From: Mactra quadrangularis
Lineage: Eukaryota > Mollusca > Bivalvia > Venerida > Mactridae
Length of the DNA stretch: 64,000 nt
Assembly (NCBI GenBank): GCA_025267735.1
Contig: CM046299.1
Location: 20,358,232-20,422,231 of the forward strand
Reading direction: 5' to 3'
Position numbers and translations under genes: made by a program. Positions 1-11,180 of the stretch are shown piece by piece; the stretch's first letter is position 1; each line of letters opens with the position of its first letter. The notes beneath the pieces are model-generated. The model made no database searches. It was not told the origin of the DNA and saw only the letters and a list, made by a program, of their open reading frames with translations.

Positions 1-72
1 AGGTCCATAGGTCATGTGATGTGCCGTGTACGGCATTGACGAATTTGGTAAGCTGTATTAGAGTCGTAACCG

Positions 73-150
73 TGGCCCGATGGTTAGCACGCGTGATGTA
101 GAATTCGGGGGTATCAGCCTTCGTTTTTCACTGGATGTTTGTCATTTTCT
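73..150 (+). repeat. tRNA-like SINE head, left-most unit
   Basis: TGGCCCGATGG at 73-83 resembles a Pol III A box (TRGYNNARNNGG) followed by GTTAGCACGCGTGATGT. The expected B box around 120 is degenerate. The same head recurs in each later unit, so it is part of the tandem unit rather than an independent insertion here. Probably inactive. Confidence 0.5.
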
Positions 151-1020
151 TTAGGAAAGAAGGCCATTAATAATCATCACGTTAACAAAACAAATGAACT
201 AGAAACATTGAATTTTCTGCATTGCAAAATATTTACGAAAAAAAACTTTATTGTTCCAACAATAATAATTATAACAACAACATATGATCAGTAGCGCTTG
301 ATTCAACTTCTAAATAAATAAATGTAGAACTTAACATTCAAAATATTAATATTGTAAAAAACTCACCGAAATTGTAAAGCTCATTATACCATAACCAAAT
401 GAACAAAATCATACACAAACAACAAAAAGCATGCAATTGTTGTAATAAGAAATCCTATTTAAGACAAATAAATATATGTTAACAAAACTGTGCTTGATAA
501 AGGAGTTCACGCAATTCCAAGTAAAGTCAGAAAATTCACGGAAATCCTGGTCATTTTAGGGATTTATATTAGATCTTATTATGTCATTCTTTACACAGAC
601 ATTTGAAAACGAAAGTAGAATACACGATGTTCTTATGCATCTATACCCATTGAGGTTTGAAAGTACAAGTACAAAGTTTTGTAACTATGGACTTATATTC
701 CTGAAGTTATTAGCCATCAATTATTTTATAATTTAATCATGATTATATTAAAATCAGAAAAAGTACAACAATTTTGTCTTTATACGCCGCACTATACTTA
801 ATTTGTTACATGTAAGAAAATGAGCGTTTTCTGTCACTATGCTTGAAATGGAAAACATAATTCTAAATTTAATTTCAGGTAGGAATCTACATGTTTGTTC
901 TGAATTCTATAAGTATACACATATTAAAAAACTTTAGTTATCCAGCAACGTTCTGTGAATTGGTACATATATTCATCTGCTCATAAATAATTGCATGTCT
1001 AAACATAAAGTCTATGAATC

Positions 1021-1272
1021 ATTACGGTCCTTCTTCATGAACCCAAGATGCCATAGCGCTCTCGTAGGAAAGCACATAATTTCATACACAAAACGCAGCT
1101 CTCCACGTGCAAGTCGCAGTGATCAGTTCTGAGACCGATCGTAGCTCGTGAGAGCCGAGGCAAAACCACTTAATTTCCGTAATATATCGGAAATAAAGTG
1201 TTCGGACTAATGTCCGAAATCGGCCCACAAGCCGTAAAATAAAATCATTTCCGTAAAAACAGAAACAGAAGC
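1021..1272 (+). other. Hairpin-rich block, unit 1
   Basis: About 250 bp conserved in every unit. Visible stem-loops: GCTC-GTGA-GAGC (GNRA-type loop), TTTCCG/CGGAAA around TAATATAT, TTCGGAC-TAAT-GTCCGAA (7 bp, perfect), CGGC/GCCG, and a weak TTTC/GAAA. No open frame. The block ends at GAAGCG, where this unit is broken by an insertion. It may form a structured RNA; no known family is recognised. Confidence 0.5.
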
Positions 1273-1281
1273 GTTGTAATG

Positions 1282-2335
1282 ACTGACTGATTTAGGTTTT
1301 TGTAAGGGTCCGTCCGCTGTATAAACATGCATTATGTGCAGACCCCGGAGTGTGACCCGTCACCCCTTAAATATAGTGTTTGGTATCGAAATTAGGTCAA
1401 ATTTTGTTGAATAGGTCCCAATATAATTCATATTGGGTTTGTTTTACTTAGTTCGCCAAAGATGTGGTAATTTGGTGAGCCAAAGATAGGTTCTCCCCTT
1501 ATTTTGCTAATTCAGCACCTAAAGTATGGGGATTTTCCTTGTATGGATATATTGTTACTCTAGGCATTTGTTTGATTAATTGTTTTGCCTGAGTATGTTT
1601 GATTGTTGGTTGGTGTATTGTGGTTTTGTATTATGGATGTTGGTGATTGCTAGTCTGTGTTATTTATGTGTGTTTGAATTGGGTCATGACCTAATTTTGT
1701 TTATTTTTAGGTATTGACCTAGTGACCTACATTACTTATACCAGGGTAGTGTTGACATGCAAGTATTGTGATTGTGGCCCATTATCCAAACTGGGCTTTG
1801 TGTTTGTTGCAATCATGCCTGTCAAAGCAGCGCCACCAGGAGGAAACAAAGAAAACACACCCCAAAGACCTCGGTCGCCAGTTCATACGGACAGTCCGAA
1901 GAGAAGAAGGCCCCCCTCTTGGTTTCGCGTGGCTATTCTCATTATTTCTTAGCCTTGTTAGTATTAATGATTTTGAAATGATAATCTCGGTTATCTCATA
2001 TTAATTGCCAAATATATAATATTAATGTTGTGTTGAAACCAAGAGAAGACACCCGCCCCTATCCCGGGAAAGCTACTCATCTACATTACAAGTCGTTTTA
2101 TTTGGGAATTCAATACATAGGTACATAACAGATAAATATACATAGTTACATATTCATATATGATATATATGATTTTTAAGCGGTACCTAACAAAAACTAG
2201 GGTAAAATGAGTTATGATTACATATATAGCTTTAGTTAATACATAATTGTATTGTAGGAAGCAGTAAAGAGAGATAACGAGAGACATGAGGTGACAAAAC
2301 ATTAGAATACTGATATATAAATTACATATGGTTAG

Positions 2336-2370
<35 letters not shown>

Positions 2371-3413
2371 GAGAGGGATCTCCGTGTTAGTATTTTTATA
2401 GTTTTTTAACCCTTCACCTGCATAAAATAAGGACATACATTAAATGGTAACAATAAGGTTTCATAATGAGTGATATTTTATTTGTAATGACAAGATAGGG
2501 TAGTAAGATAAAGGAGTACACAAATCAGCGGGAGCACATATCATATTACTAGCACATTTATCCTAGCACTATATTATCCATGAGAATGAGGAATAACACA
2601 TATTTTTAGAGCACATTTTATTGAAACACTATGGTATATATATTATGGAAATTAATGGCACTGATTTCATGATCTTCCCTCGGTGTTGTTAAGTCTGATT
2701 TTAGCACTATAGTGTCTGTAAAATATGACACCGAGGTAGGTGTGTTGAGCACTCCTTAACTAATACAATTGTTCATTACGTTAGTGGCACTACTAAAAGT
2801 GTTCTTTTTTGATATAATATCACTATTGGCACCCAATTTATCACTTTCGTAGTGTTGAGCACTGTGGTTTGTGTCTCTATTTGGGTGTATACACTATTAT
2901 TCTTGTAGACTGTTTTCTTGGATCTGGAATTAAGTAAGCCATGTTATTAGTATGAGATAAGATTAGTTGGGTAACTGGTTACAGCTTATTATCTAGCGAC
3001 ATATAATTTCACTTTTTCATATTGCCTCTGAATTAAGTATTTTTTAGCTTCGTAGGATTGATGATATTGAATTTTCAGTGATGACATGTTATCTGGCTAC
3101 TTGTGATCCCTGGTTATTAACCTAACTGAAGTATTAGGTTTAAAGAGAGACATTAGGTAGTTAGCTGTTATATTTATATTCATCTATTATAGTTTGCTTC
3201 TCGTATTTAGACGAAAGGTTAATGGGTCGAAATATATTATACTGGGAAGCAGTTTTTTAGAAACATAAATATATAATGGTTGAAGTGTTTTACCATGTCT
3301 GTATTGAGTCGGCTGGGTCTGTTTCTTCTTTAAAAGTCACGAACGGCAACTCTGTTGATCAAAAGTAAAATTCACGCCGTGTTGTTTTTTCGTATCATCA
3401 TTTCCGGTATAAT
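1282..3413. mobile_element. 2.13-kb insertion with 9-bp direct repeats
   Basis: Units 2-4 run directly from GAAGCGTTGTTTC into a GGTGAATCCAAGG-type sequence. Unit 1 is opened at this point. GTTGTAATG occurs at 1273-1281 and again at 3414-3422, so the insert is flanked by a 9-bp target-site duplication. The ends (ACTGACTGATTTAGG and CCGGTATAAT) show no terminal inverted repeat and I see no long direct terminal repeats. Inside are a TATA-like TTAAATATAG near 1370, a short proline/lysine-rich frame at 1815-1952, a run of about 29 T at 2340 followed by a GGAGA/TCTCC hairpin, and a CCTCGGTGT/ACACCGAGG inverted repeat near 2678-2736. A 9-bp duplication fits Mutator-like DNA transposons, but without TIRs the class is open. 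Confidence 0.65.
1815..1952 (+). CDS. Short proline-rich basic frame in the 2.13-kb insertion
   Basis: The frame opens with ATG at 1815 and runs about 45 codons to a stop near 1950. Its product would start MPVKAAPPGGNKENTPQ and contain a RSP/SP cluster followed by KRRR, a composition seen in disordered, nucleus-directed segments. Local GC is clearly higher than around it. A splice-acceptor-like TTTGTTTATTTTTAG ends at about 1710, and a possible donor lies near GGTTTCG. It could be the first coding exon of the inserted element or of a captured gene. I do not recognise the protein, and it may be noncoding. Confidence 0.2.
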   Translation: MPVKAAPPGGNKENTPQRPRSPVHTDSPKRRRPPSWFRVAILIIS

Positions 3414-3681
3414 GTTGTAATGGTGAATCCAAGGATATTTATACAAAATATTAATTACTTACGATTGACTTTAGTCAGCGTTTACAATGATTCTCAATAT
3501 TTAAGTATGTCAATTAAATTCAGTATAGCAATGTTTGAATTAAGACTTCATAATAAGAATAATTATTTATTATACCAACTATATTTTTGATTTTCATACA
3601 CTGAAGCAGTTAAATAAGCACTTAATTAGAATAAAACTCACTAAACCGAGGGTTTGTCGACATAAGTTATTCTCTCGGAAG

Positions 3682-3715
3682 TGACGTAATAGTTACTCAA
3701 TTTCACAATATTTAA
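3682..3715 (+). promoter_or_regulatory. CRE-like and TATA-like elements upstream of Pol III module 1
   Basis: TGACGTAA at 3682-3689 lies 59 bp before the GGACCC start, and TATTTAA at 3709-3715 lies 32 bp before it. TGACGTAA is kept at 5851, 8017, 10217 and 13067, i.e. 59, 59, 59 and 60 bp upstream. Vertebrate 7SL and vault RNA genes also combine internal A/B boxes with upstream ATF/CRE or TATA elements. Confidence 0.5.
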
Positions 3716-3740
3716 CTGTTATTACATGCTATATTCTTTA

Positions 3741-3844
3741 GGACCCAAATAGCGCAGTAGGGTAAGTGGAAGGGTTAGAAAGAAACAGTTGAAATAGCAA
3801 ACTGAAGGCTCGCTGGTTCAAAACCTAGCTAAGGCAAACTTTTT
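3741..3844 (+). ncRNA. Candidate Pol III transcript, copy 1
   Basis: GGACCC start, A box TAGCGCAGTAGG at 3750-3761, B box GGTTCAAAACC at 3815-3825, terminator TTTTT at 3840-3844. The A-to-B spacing of 65 bp suits a type 2 Pol III promoter. A T-arm-like stem (GCTGGTT ... AACCTAGC, one bulged T) surrounds the B box, and CAGTT/AACTG pairs just before it. There is no tRNA cloverleaf and no closing stem between the ends, so it is not a tRNA and does not look like a classical vault RNA. It could be a novel small RNA or a SINE-type head. Confidence 0.55.
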
Positions 3845-4140
3845 ATTTTTATTTTAAATATTTATTTTTATATTATATACACATACATATACGTACATAC
3901 TTATACTATTGGAGCATATTATATAAACTTAAATTAAATATTGTTCATTAAACTTATGTCATAAAAAGTGCGTTGGTATAGAGTAATGTTGTTTTACATG
4001 TAATTTGGTAATTTAGATTATTTATTAGATTATTTTTATAGTTAATTGAACTTATATAATAAATGAATTTAAAAAGAACATTGGTATAGAGTAGTGTTAT
4101 TTTACATATATTTTGGTCATTAAGTTAATTAGAATAATAA
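3841..4140 (+). repeat. AT-rich unit tail with diverged ~70-bp repeats
   Basis: After the terminator comes T/A-rich sequence, then imperfect copies of a GGTATAGAGTAGTGTT-ATTTTACAT motif (at about 3973 and 4082). The same tail follows each module and is amplified into an exact 72-bp array in the fourth unit. Confidence 0.5.
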
Positions 4141-4303
4141 AATCAGGTACTTAGGCATTTTATGAAAATATAAGTATCGTCTTGGCAGCTGATAAAATTG
4201 ATTAAAAGGACTCCTGTGGCCCTATCTTCTGGACTTTTATTTCGAGCAATGTGTCCTCTATTACATTGATAACTATTGTTGAGTTGTATATAAGTCCTTA
4301 CCG

Positions 4304-4400
4304 TTGCCCAGTAGTTAGTATGCGTAATGTACAATTTAGAGGTCTCAGGTTTGATTTTCAGTTCAGGTTGATCATTTTCGCCCGTAAAGGAGAACATCAA
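4304..4400 (+). repeat. tRNA-like SINE head, unit 2
   Basis: TTGCCCAGTAG at 4304-4314 (A-box-like) and GGTTTGATTTTC at 4348-4359 (B-box-like) are followed by a TTTTCGCCCGTAAAGGAG-type motif that recurs in all units. It is probably a dead tRNA-derived remnant inside the tandem unit. Confidence 0.5.
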
Positions 4401-5326
4401 TAATTATCAAGTAGACAAAACAAAGAAACTGATCAATTAATTTATTATGAGCATGAAAGTTTTTACAGGAAAGACATCTTTTTGTTTTAACAATAGTCAT
4501 TGTAATTATAATAACATATAGAGTGCTGAACTAAACACTATTGTAATTCCATTTCAAAACAAGGGGAGTTACAATAGTGTTTCGTTCAGCCCTCGATATG
4601 AAAAAGAGTACATGCACAGCTTTTCACTACTTCATGAATAAATGTAGTTCCATTTAAAATATTAATTTGGTATATATAGTAAACAAAAGTTGTACAGGTC
4701 ATTATAAAATATTAATACACACATACATAACAAAAATATGCAACTTAAATAATCAAAAATAATATTTTAGACAAATACATATATGTTAACAAAACTGTGT
4801 TTGATAAAGGAATTCACGCAATTCCAAGTAAAGTCAGGGAATTCACGGAAACCTGGTCATTTTAGGGAGTTATATTAGATCTTATTATGTCATTCTCTAC
4901 ACAGACATTTGAAAACGAAAGTTGAATACACGGGTTCTTATGCATCTATACCCATTGAGGTTTAAAAGTACAAGTACAAAGTTTTGTATCTATGGACTTA
5001 TATTCCTAAAGTTATTAGCCATCACTTATTTTATAATTTAATCATGATTATATTAAAACAGAAAAAAGTACAACGATTTTTGTCTTTATACGCCGCACTA
5101 TACTTAATTTGTTACATGTAAGAAAATGAGCGTTTTCTGTCACTATGCTTGAAATGGAAAACATAATTCTATATCTAATTTCAGGTAGGAGTCTAAATGT
5201 TTGTTCTGAATTCTATAAGTATACACATATGAAAACACTTTAGGTATCCAGCACCGTTCTGTGAATTGGTACATATATTCGTCTGCTCATAAATAATTGC
5301 ATGTCTAAACAGAAAGTCTATGAATC

Positions 5327-5578
5327 ATTACGGTCCTTCTACATGGACCCTAGATACATTAGCGCTCTCGTAGGAAAGCACATAATTTCAAACACAAAAC
5401 GCAGCTCTTTACGTGCAAGTCGCAGTGATCAGTCCTGAGACCGATCGTAGCTCGTGAGAGCGGAGACAAAACCACTTAATTTCCGTAATATATCGGAAAT
5501 AAAGTGTTCGGGCTAATGTCCGAATCGGCTCATAAGCCGTAAAATACAATCATTTCCGTAAAAACAGAAACAGAAGCG
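5327..5578 (+). other. Hairpin-rich block, unit 2
   Basis: Same order of stems as in unit 1: GGTCC/GGACC near the start, GCTC-GTGA-GAGC, TTTCCG/CGGAAA, TTCGGGC-TAAT-GTCCGAA and CGGCT-CATA-AGCCG. In the fourth stem A has become G opposite T, giving a G-U wobble that keeps the helix. In the last stem CGGCT/AGCCG is 5 bp, against 4 bp in unit 1. Confidence 0.5.
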
Positions 5579-5909
5579 TTGTTTCGGGAAGGTGAATCCA
5601 AGGATATTTATACAAAATATTAATTACTTACGATTGACTTTAGTCAGCGTATACAATGATACGCAATATTTAAGTATGTCAATTAAATTCAATATAGCAA
5701 TGTTTGAATTAAGACTTCATAATAAGAATAATTATTTATTTTACCAACTATATTTTTGATTTTCATACATTGAAGCAGTAAAATAAGCACTTAATTAGAA
5801 TAAAACTCACTAAACCAAGGATTTGTCGACACAAGTTATTTTCTCGGAAGTGACGTAATAGTTACTCAATTTCACAATATTTAACTGTTATTACATGCTA
5901 TATTCTTTA

Positions 5910-6013
5910 GGACCCAAATAGCGCAGTAGGGTAAGTGGAAGGGTTAGAAAGAAACAGTTGAAAAAGCAAACTCAAGGCTCGCTGGTTCAAAACCTAGCTA
6001 AGCCAAACTTTTT
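5910..6013 (+). ncRNA. Candidate Pol III transcript, copy 2
   Basis: Starts GGACCC, with A box TAGCGCAGTAGG, B box GGTTCAAAACC and TTTTT at 6009-6013; 104 bp, identical in length to copy 1. Upstream TGACGTAA (5851-5858) and TATTTAA are kept. It differs from copy 1 at only a few positions in the middle and near the 3' end, so the B-box arm is intact. Confidence 0.55.
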
Positions 6014-6473
6014 ATTTTTATTTTAAATATTTATTTTTATATTATATACACATACATATACATACTTATACTATTGGAGCATATTATATAAACTTAAATT
6101 AAATATTGTTCATTAAACTTATGTCATAAAAAGTGCGTTGGAATAGAGTAGTGTTGTTTTACATGTAATTTGGTAATTTAGATTATTTATTAGATTATTT
6201 TTATAGTTAATTGAACTTATATAATTAAATGAATTTAAAAAGAACATTGGTATAGAGAAGTGTTATTTTACATATATTTTGGTCATTAAGTTAATTAGAA
6301 TTATAAAATCAGGTACTTAGTTAGGCATTTTATGAAAATATAAGTATCGTCTTGGCAGCTGATAAAATTGATTAAAAGGACTCCTGTGGCCCTATCTTCA
6401 GGATTTTTATTTCGAGCAATGTGTCCTCTATTCCATTGATAACTATTGTTGAGTTGTATATAAGTCCTTACCG

Positions 6474-6560
6474 TTGCCCAGTAGTTAGTATGCGTAATGT
6501 ACAATTTAGAGGTCTCAGGTTCGATTTTCAGTTCAGGTTGATCATTTTCGCTCGTAAAGG
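6474..6560 (+). repeat. tRNA-like SINE head, unit 3
   Basis: TTGCCCAGTAG at 6474-6484 and GGTTCGATTTTC at 6518-6529. The B-box-like stretch is closer to the GGTTCGANTCC consensus than in unit 2. The flanks match unit 2 over more than 200 bp. Confidence 0.5.
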
Positions 6561-7494
6561 AGAACATCAATAATTATCAAGTAGACAAAACAAAGAAACT
6601 GATCAATTAATTTATTATGAGCATGAAAGTTTTTACAGGAAAGACATCTTTTTTTTGAACAATAATCATTGTAATTATAATAGCATATAGAGTGCTGAAC
6701 TAAACACTATTGTAATTCCATTTCAAAACAAGGGGAGTTACAATAGTGTTTCGTTCAGCCCTAGATATGAAAAGGAGTACATGCACAGCTTTTCACTACT
6801 TTATGAATAAATGTAGTTCCATTTAATATATTAATTTGGTATATGGTTAACAAAAGTTGTGCAGGTCATTATAAAATATTAATACACACATACATAACAA
6901 AAATATGCAACTTAAATAATCAAAAATAACATTTTAGACAAATACATATATGTTAAAAAAACTGTGTTTGATAAAGGAATTCACGCAATTCCAAGTAAAG
7001 TCAGAGAATTCACGTAAATCCTGGTCATTTTAGGGAATTATATTAGATCTTATTATGTCATTCTCTACACAGACATTTGAAAACGAAAGTTGAATACACG
7101 ATGTTCTTATGCATCTATACCCATTGAGGTTTGAAAGTACAAGTACAAAGTTTTGTATCTATGGACTTATATTCCTAAAGTTATTAGCCATCAATTATTT
7201 TATAATTTATCATGATTATATTAAAATCAGAAAAAAGTACAACAATTTTGTCTTTATACGCCGCACTATACTTAATTTGTTACATGTAAGAAAATGAGCG
7301 TTTTCTGTCACAGTGCTTGAAATGGAAAACATAATTCTATATCTAATTTCAGGTAGGAGTCTAAATGTTTGTTCTGAATTCTATAAGTATACACATATGA
7401 AAACACTTTAGTTATCCAGCAACGTTCTGTGAATTGGTACATACATACGACTGCTCATAAATAATTGCATGTCTAAACAGAAAGTCTATGAATC

Positions 7495-7744
7495 ATTACG
7501 GTCCTTCTACATGAACCATAGATACAATAGCGCTCTCGAAGGAAAGCACATAATTTCAAACACAAAACGCAGCTCCACGTGCAAGTGGCAGTGATCAGTC
7601 CTGAGGCCGATCGTAGCTCGTGAGAGCGGAGACAATACCACTTAATTTCCGTAATATATCGGAAATAAAGTGTTCGGACTAATGTCCAAATCGGCTCACA
7701 AGCCGTAAAATACAATCATTTCCGTAAAAACAGAAACAGAAGCG
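7495..7744 (+). other. Hairpin-rich block, unit 3
   Basis: Carries GCTC-GTGA-GAGC, TTTCCG/CGGAAA and CGGCT-CACA-AGCCG. The GGAC/GTCC stem is shortened because CCGAA has become CCAAA. The block ends in GAAGCGTTGTTTC and continues uninterrupted into GGTGAATCC, so it supplies the empty-site comparison for the insertion in unit 1. Confidence 0.45.
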
Positions 7745-8075
7745 TTGTTTCAGAATGGTGAATCCAAGGATATTTATACAAAATATAAATTACTTACGAT
7801 TGACTTTAGTCAGCGTTTACAATGATTCTCAATATTTAAGTATGTCAATTAAATTCAGTATAGCAATGTTTGAATTAAGACTTCATAATAAGAATAATTA
7901 TTTATTTTACCAACTATATTTTTGATTTTCATACATTGAATCAGTAAAAAAAGCACTTAATTAGAATAAAACTCACTAAACCAAGGGTTTGTCGACATAA
8001 GTTATTCTCTCGGAAGTGACGTAATAGTTACTCAATTTCACAATATTTAACTGTTATTACATGCTATATTCTTTA

Positions 8076-8179
8076 GGACCCAAATAGCGCAGTAGGGTTA
8101 GTGGAAGGGTTAATAAGAAACAGTTGAAAAGACAACCTCATGGCTAGCTGGTTCAATCCCTAGCTAAGCCAAACTTTTT
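8076..8179 (+). ncRNA. Candidate Pol III transcript, copy 3, best B box
   Basis: Starts GGACCC with A box TAGCGCAGTAGG. The B box is GGTTCAATCCC at 8150-8160, which fits the GGTTCRANYCC consensus fully. TTTTT is at 8175-8179. Upstream TGACGTAA (8017-8024) and TATTTAA are kept. Length is again 104 bp. The CAGTT/AACTG helix seen in copies 1 and 4 is lost here. By promoter sequence this copy is the most likely to be transcribed. Confidence 0.55.
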
Positions 8180-8818
8180 ATTTTCATATAAATATTTATT
8201 TTTATATTATATACACATACATATACATACTTATACCATTGGAGTATATTAAATAAACTGAAATTAAATATTGTTCATTAAACTTATATCATAAAAGGTG
8301 CTTTGGTATAGAGATGTGTTGCTTTAGAGTAGTGTTATTTTACATGTAATTTGGTAATTAAAAATTTTAGTTAGATTTTTTTATAGTTTAAAATGAATTT
8401 AAAAAGTATATTGGTATAGAGTATTGTTGATTTACATATATTTTGGTTATTAAGATTATTAGAATTATTAAATTCAGTTTCTTAAAAAGACATTCTTAAT
8501 GGAGAAATAAGTATTATCAAAGTTGTAATTTTTCCCATAAAATTGATCAAAAAGACTCACGTTGCTCTATATTTATTCATATGTGATGTGCCGTCTATAG
8601 GATTGACAGCGTTTGATGAGAAGTATCAGAGTCTTAACCTTAGTCCAGTGAAAACTCAGTGAATTTACTCTTTTTATTGTTAATATTTCGCCTAAAAGGC
8701 TTTGTCAAAGTATTTAAAACACTTTTACTACATTTTTTCACATTGAAATTTGAAATGACGTCAACAAAGGTTTGTTGGGTTTTATTTGAGGTCCCTTTAA
8801 GGACTAGTACAGTGAACT

Positions 8819-8960
8819 TAGTCCAGTGGTTTGTATGATGTATGTTGAAGGTGAAGATCTCAGGTTCGTTTGCTGGATGTTGGAGGTGAAGATCTCAGGT
8901 TCGTTTTTTGCTGGAAGTTTGTCATTTTCTTCGAAAAGAAGGTCATAAATAATTATCACG
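8819..8960 (+). repeat. tRNA-like SINE head, unit 4, locally duplicated
   Basis: A TTAGTCCAGTGG A-box-like motif is followed by two close copies of a GGTGAAGATCTCAGGTTCGTT segment (about 8849-8878 and 8884-8913). An earlier truncated copy of TTAGTCCAGTG sits at about 8640. This is a small local duplication within an otherwise conserved head. Confidence 0.45.
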
Positions 8961-9687
8961 TTGACAAAACAAATCAACTGTAAACATTGAATTTTCGGCA
9001 TTGCAAAGTATTTACAAAAAAGCCATCTCATTGTTTGATTAATAATTATAACATTTGAACAGTAATGTGTTATTCTACTACTAAATTAATGTAGTTCCAT
9101 TTAAACTATTAAATTTCTATATGGTTCACAAAGTTGTAAAGCTCATTTTGCAATAAGCAAACAAGCAAGATCATACAACACACACAACAAACAAACATGC
9201 AATTGTAATAATCAAAAATAGCATTTCAGACAAATAAGTATATTTTAACAAAACTGTGTTTAATAAAAGAGTTTGCGCAATTCCAACTCTAGTCAGCAAA
9301 TTCACGTAATCCTTAGTCATTTTAGGGAATTACATGAAACCTTTTCATGTTTATGTTTAATCCCTGATGAAACTCATTCTTCCCTGTAACATGAGTATGC
9401 ATGAGAAAAAAACCACAGACATAAAATCAACACAAATTACAAACGCTAAAAATGTCGGGAAGTATTTTGTAAAGTGTAAGAAAGTGAGCGTTTTCTGCCA
9501 CTGTGCTTGAAATGGAAAATACAATTCTATATTTAAATTTCGGATAGGAGTCTAAATGTTTGTTCTGAATTCTATAAGTATACACACTTTAATACAGTCT
9601 TTAGTTATCCAACATCGTTCTATGTTTTAGAATAATTATTCGACTGCCCATAAATAAATGCATGTCTAAAGAGAAAGTTTATGAATC

Positions 9688-9941
9688 ATTACGGTCCTTC
9701 TACATGGACCCTAGATGTCATCGCGCTCTCGTAGGAAAGCTCATAATTTCGTACACAAAACACATCTCTCCTCGTTCAAGTCGCAGCGATCAGCCCTGAG
9801 ACCGGTCTAACCTCGTGTGAGCTAAGGCAAAACCACTTAATTTCCGTAATACATTGGAAATAAAGTGGTCGGACTTGTGTCCGAAATTGGCTCACAAGCC
9901 GTAAAATTAAATTATTTCCGTAAAAAACAGAAACAGAAGCG
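9688..9941 (+). other. Hairpin-rich block, unit 4
   Basis: Contains GGTCC/GGACC near the start, TTTCC/GGAAA, TCGGAC-TTGT-GTCCGA (loop changed from TAAT to TTGT while the stem is unchanged) and TGGCT-CACA-AGCCG, where a T-G wobble replaces a C-G pair. The GTGA tetraloop stem is lost. Confidence 0.45.
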
Positions 9942-10275
9942 TTGTTTCATTTTGATGAATCCAAGGATATTTATACAAAATATTAATTACTTACGATTGA
10001 CTTTAGTAAACAGCGCATACAATAAAACTCAATATCTAAGTATCTGAATTAAATTCAATCTAGCACTGTTTCAATTACAACTTCATAATAAGAATAATTA
10101 TGTATTTAATCAACACTTTTTTTTCATTTCTAACATTAAAACAGTAAAATAAGCTCGTTATTAAAATAAAATTCACTTAAACAAGGCTTGGTCGACATAA
10201 GTTATTCTCCCGGAAGTGACGTAATAGTTACTCAATTTTACAATATTTAAGTGTCATTATATGCTATATTCTTTA

Positions 10276-10379
10276 GGACCCAAATAGCGCAGTAGGGTAA
10301 GTGGAAGGGTTGAAAAGAATCAGTTGGAAAGACAAACTGAAGGTTCACTGGTTCAAAACCTAGCTAAGGCAAACTTTTT
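10276..10379 (+). ncRNA. Candidate Pol III transcript, copy 4
   Basis: Starts GGACCC with A box TAGCGCAGTAGG and B box GGTTCAAAACC. The terminator is a run of 10 T starting at 10375. Upstream TGACGTAA (10217-10224) and TATTTAA are kept. The CAGTT/AACTG pairing just before the B box is intact. Confidence 0.55.
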
Positions 10380-10578
10380 TTTTTAATATTTATTTTTACA
10401 TTATATACACATACATATACATACTTGTACTTTTGGAGTATATTATATAAACTTGAACAAGATATTGTTCATTGAACTTATATAAAAAAAGTGCGTTGGA
10501 ATAAGGTAATGTTGTTTTACATGTGTTTTGGTAATTAAAATTATTATTTAGATTTTATATCGCTATTGAAATCAAAAA

Positions 10579-10940
10579 ATGAATTTAAAAAGTACATTGG
10601 CATAGAGTAGTGTTGTTTTACATGTATTTTGGTGATTTAGATTACTAAAAATGAATTTAAAAAGTATATTGGCATAGAGTAGTGTTGGTTTACATGTACT
10701 TTGGTAATTTAGATTACTAAAAATGAATTTAAAAAGTATATTGGCATAGAGTAGTGTTGTTTTACATGTATTTTGGTAATTTAGATTACTAAAAATGAAT
10801 TTAAAAAGTATATTGGCATAGAGTAGTGTTGGTTTACATGTACTTTGGTAATTTAGATTACTAAAAATGAATTTAAAAAGTATATTGGCATAGAGTAGTG
10901 TTGTTTTACATGTACTTAGGTAATAAAAATCAGTTGCTTT
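10579..10940 (+). repeat. 72-bp minisatellite, five copies
   Basis: ATGAATTTAAAAAGTA starts at 10579, 10651, 10723, 10795 and 10867, an exact 72-bp period with few differences. Because 72 is a multiple of 3, an open frame with a 24-residue repeat appears on the minus strand; it is a by-product. The monomer derives from the AT-rich tail of the 2.17-kb unit. Confidence 0.9.
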
Positions 10941-11094
10941 ATATGGCAATCTTTATGAGAGTATAAGTCTCATCTTGGCTGCTGATAAAATTGATAAGAA
11001 GGCCTCCTGTGGCTCTATCTTTAGATCTTTTGTTGCGAGGAATGTGTCGTCCATAGCACCGACAACAATGAATCAGCTGTACCAGAGTTTTAAC

Positions 11095-11180
11095 GTGACC
11101 AAGTGGTTACTATACGTAATGTCGAGTCCGTAGGTCTTGGGTTCAAGTTTCAGTTTAGGTTGATTATTTCGCCTGTAAAG
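11095..11180 (+). repeat. tRNA-like SINE head, unit 5
   Basis: GTGACCAAGTGG near 11095 and GGTTCAAGTTTC at 11140-11151 stand for A and B boxes, followed by the shared TTTCGCCTGTAAAGGAG motif. More diverged than units 2 and 3. Confidence 0.45.

Noticed and set aside
3741..3844. Vault RNA or tRNA identity for the Pol III module
   Set aside because: A and B boxes and the upstream CRE fit vault-type promoters, but the 5' and 3' ends do not pair and there is no cloverleaf; identity is left open.
4143..4400. 85-codon minus-strand frame, with a near-identical 89-codon one at 6301-6570
   Set aside because: Apparent conservation is due to recent tandem duplication of the 2.17-kb unit; both cover the tRNA-like head antisense, and the older units break the frame.
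10572..10949. 125-codon minus-strand frame with 24-residue repeats
   Set aside because: It coincides exactly with the 72-bp minisatellite; 72 is divisible by three, so the frame follows from the repeat.
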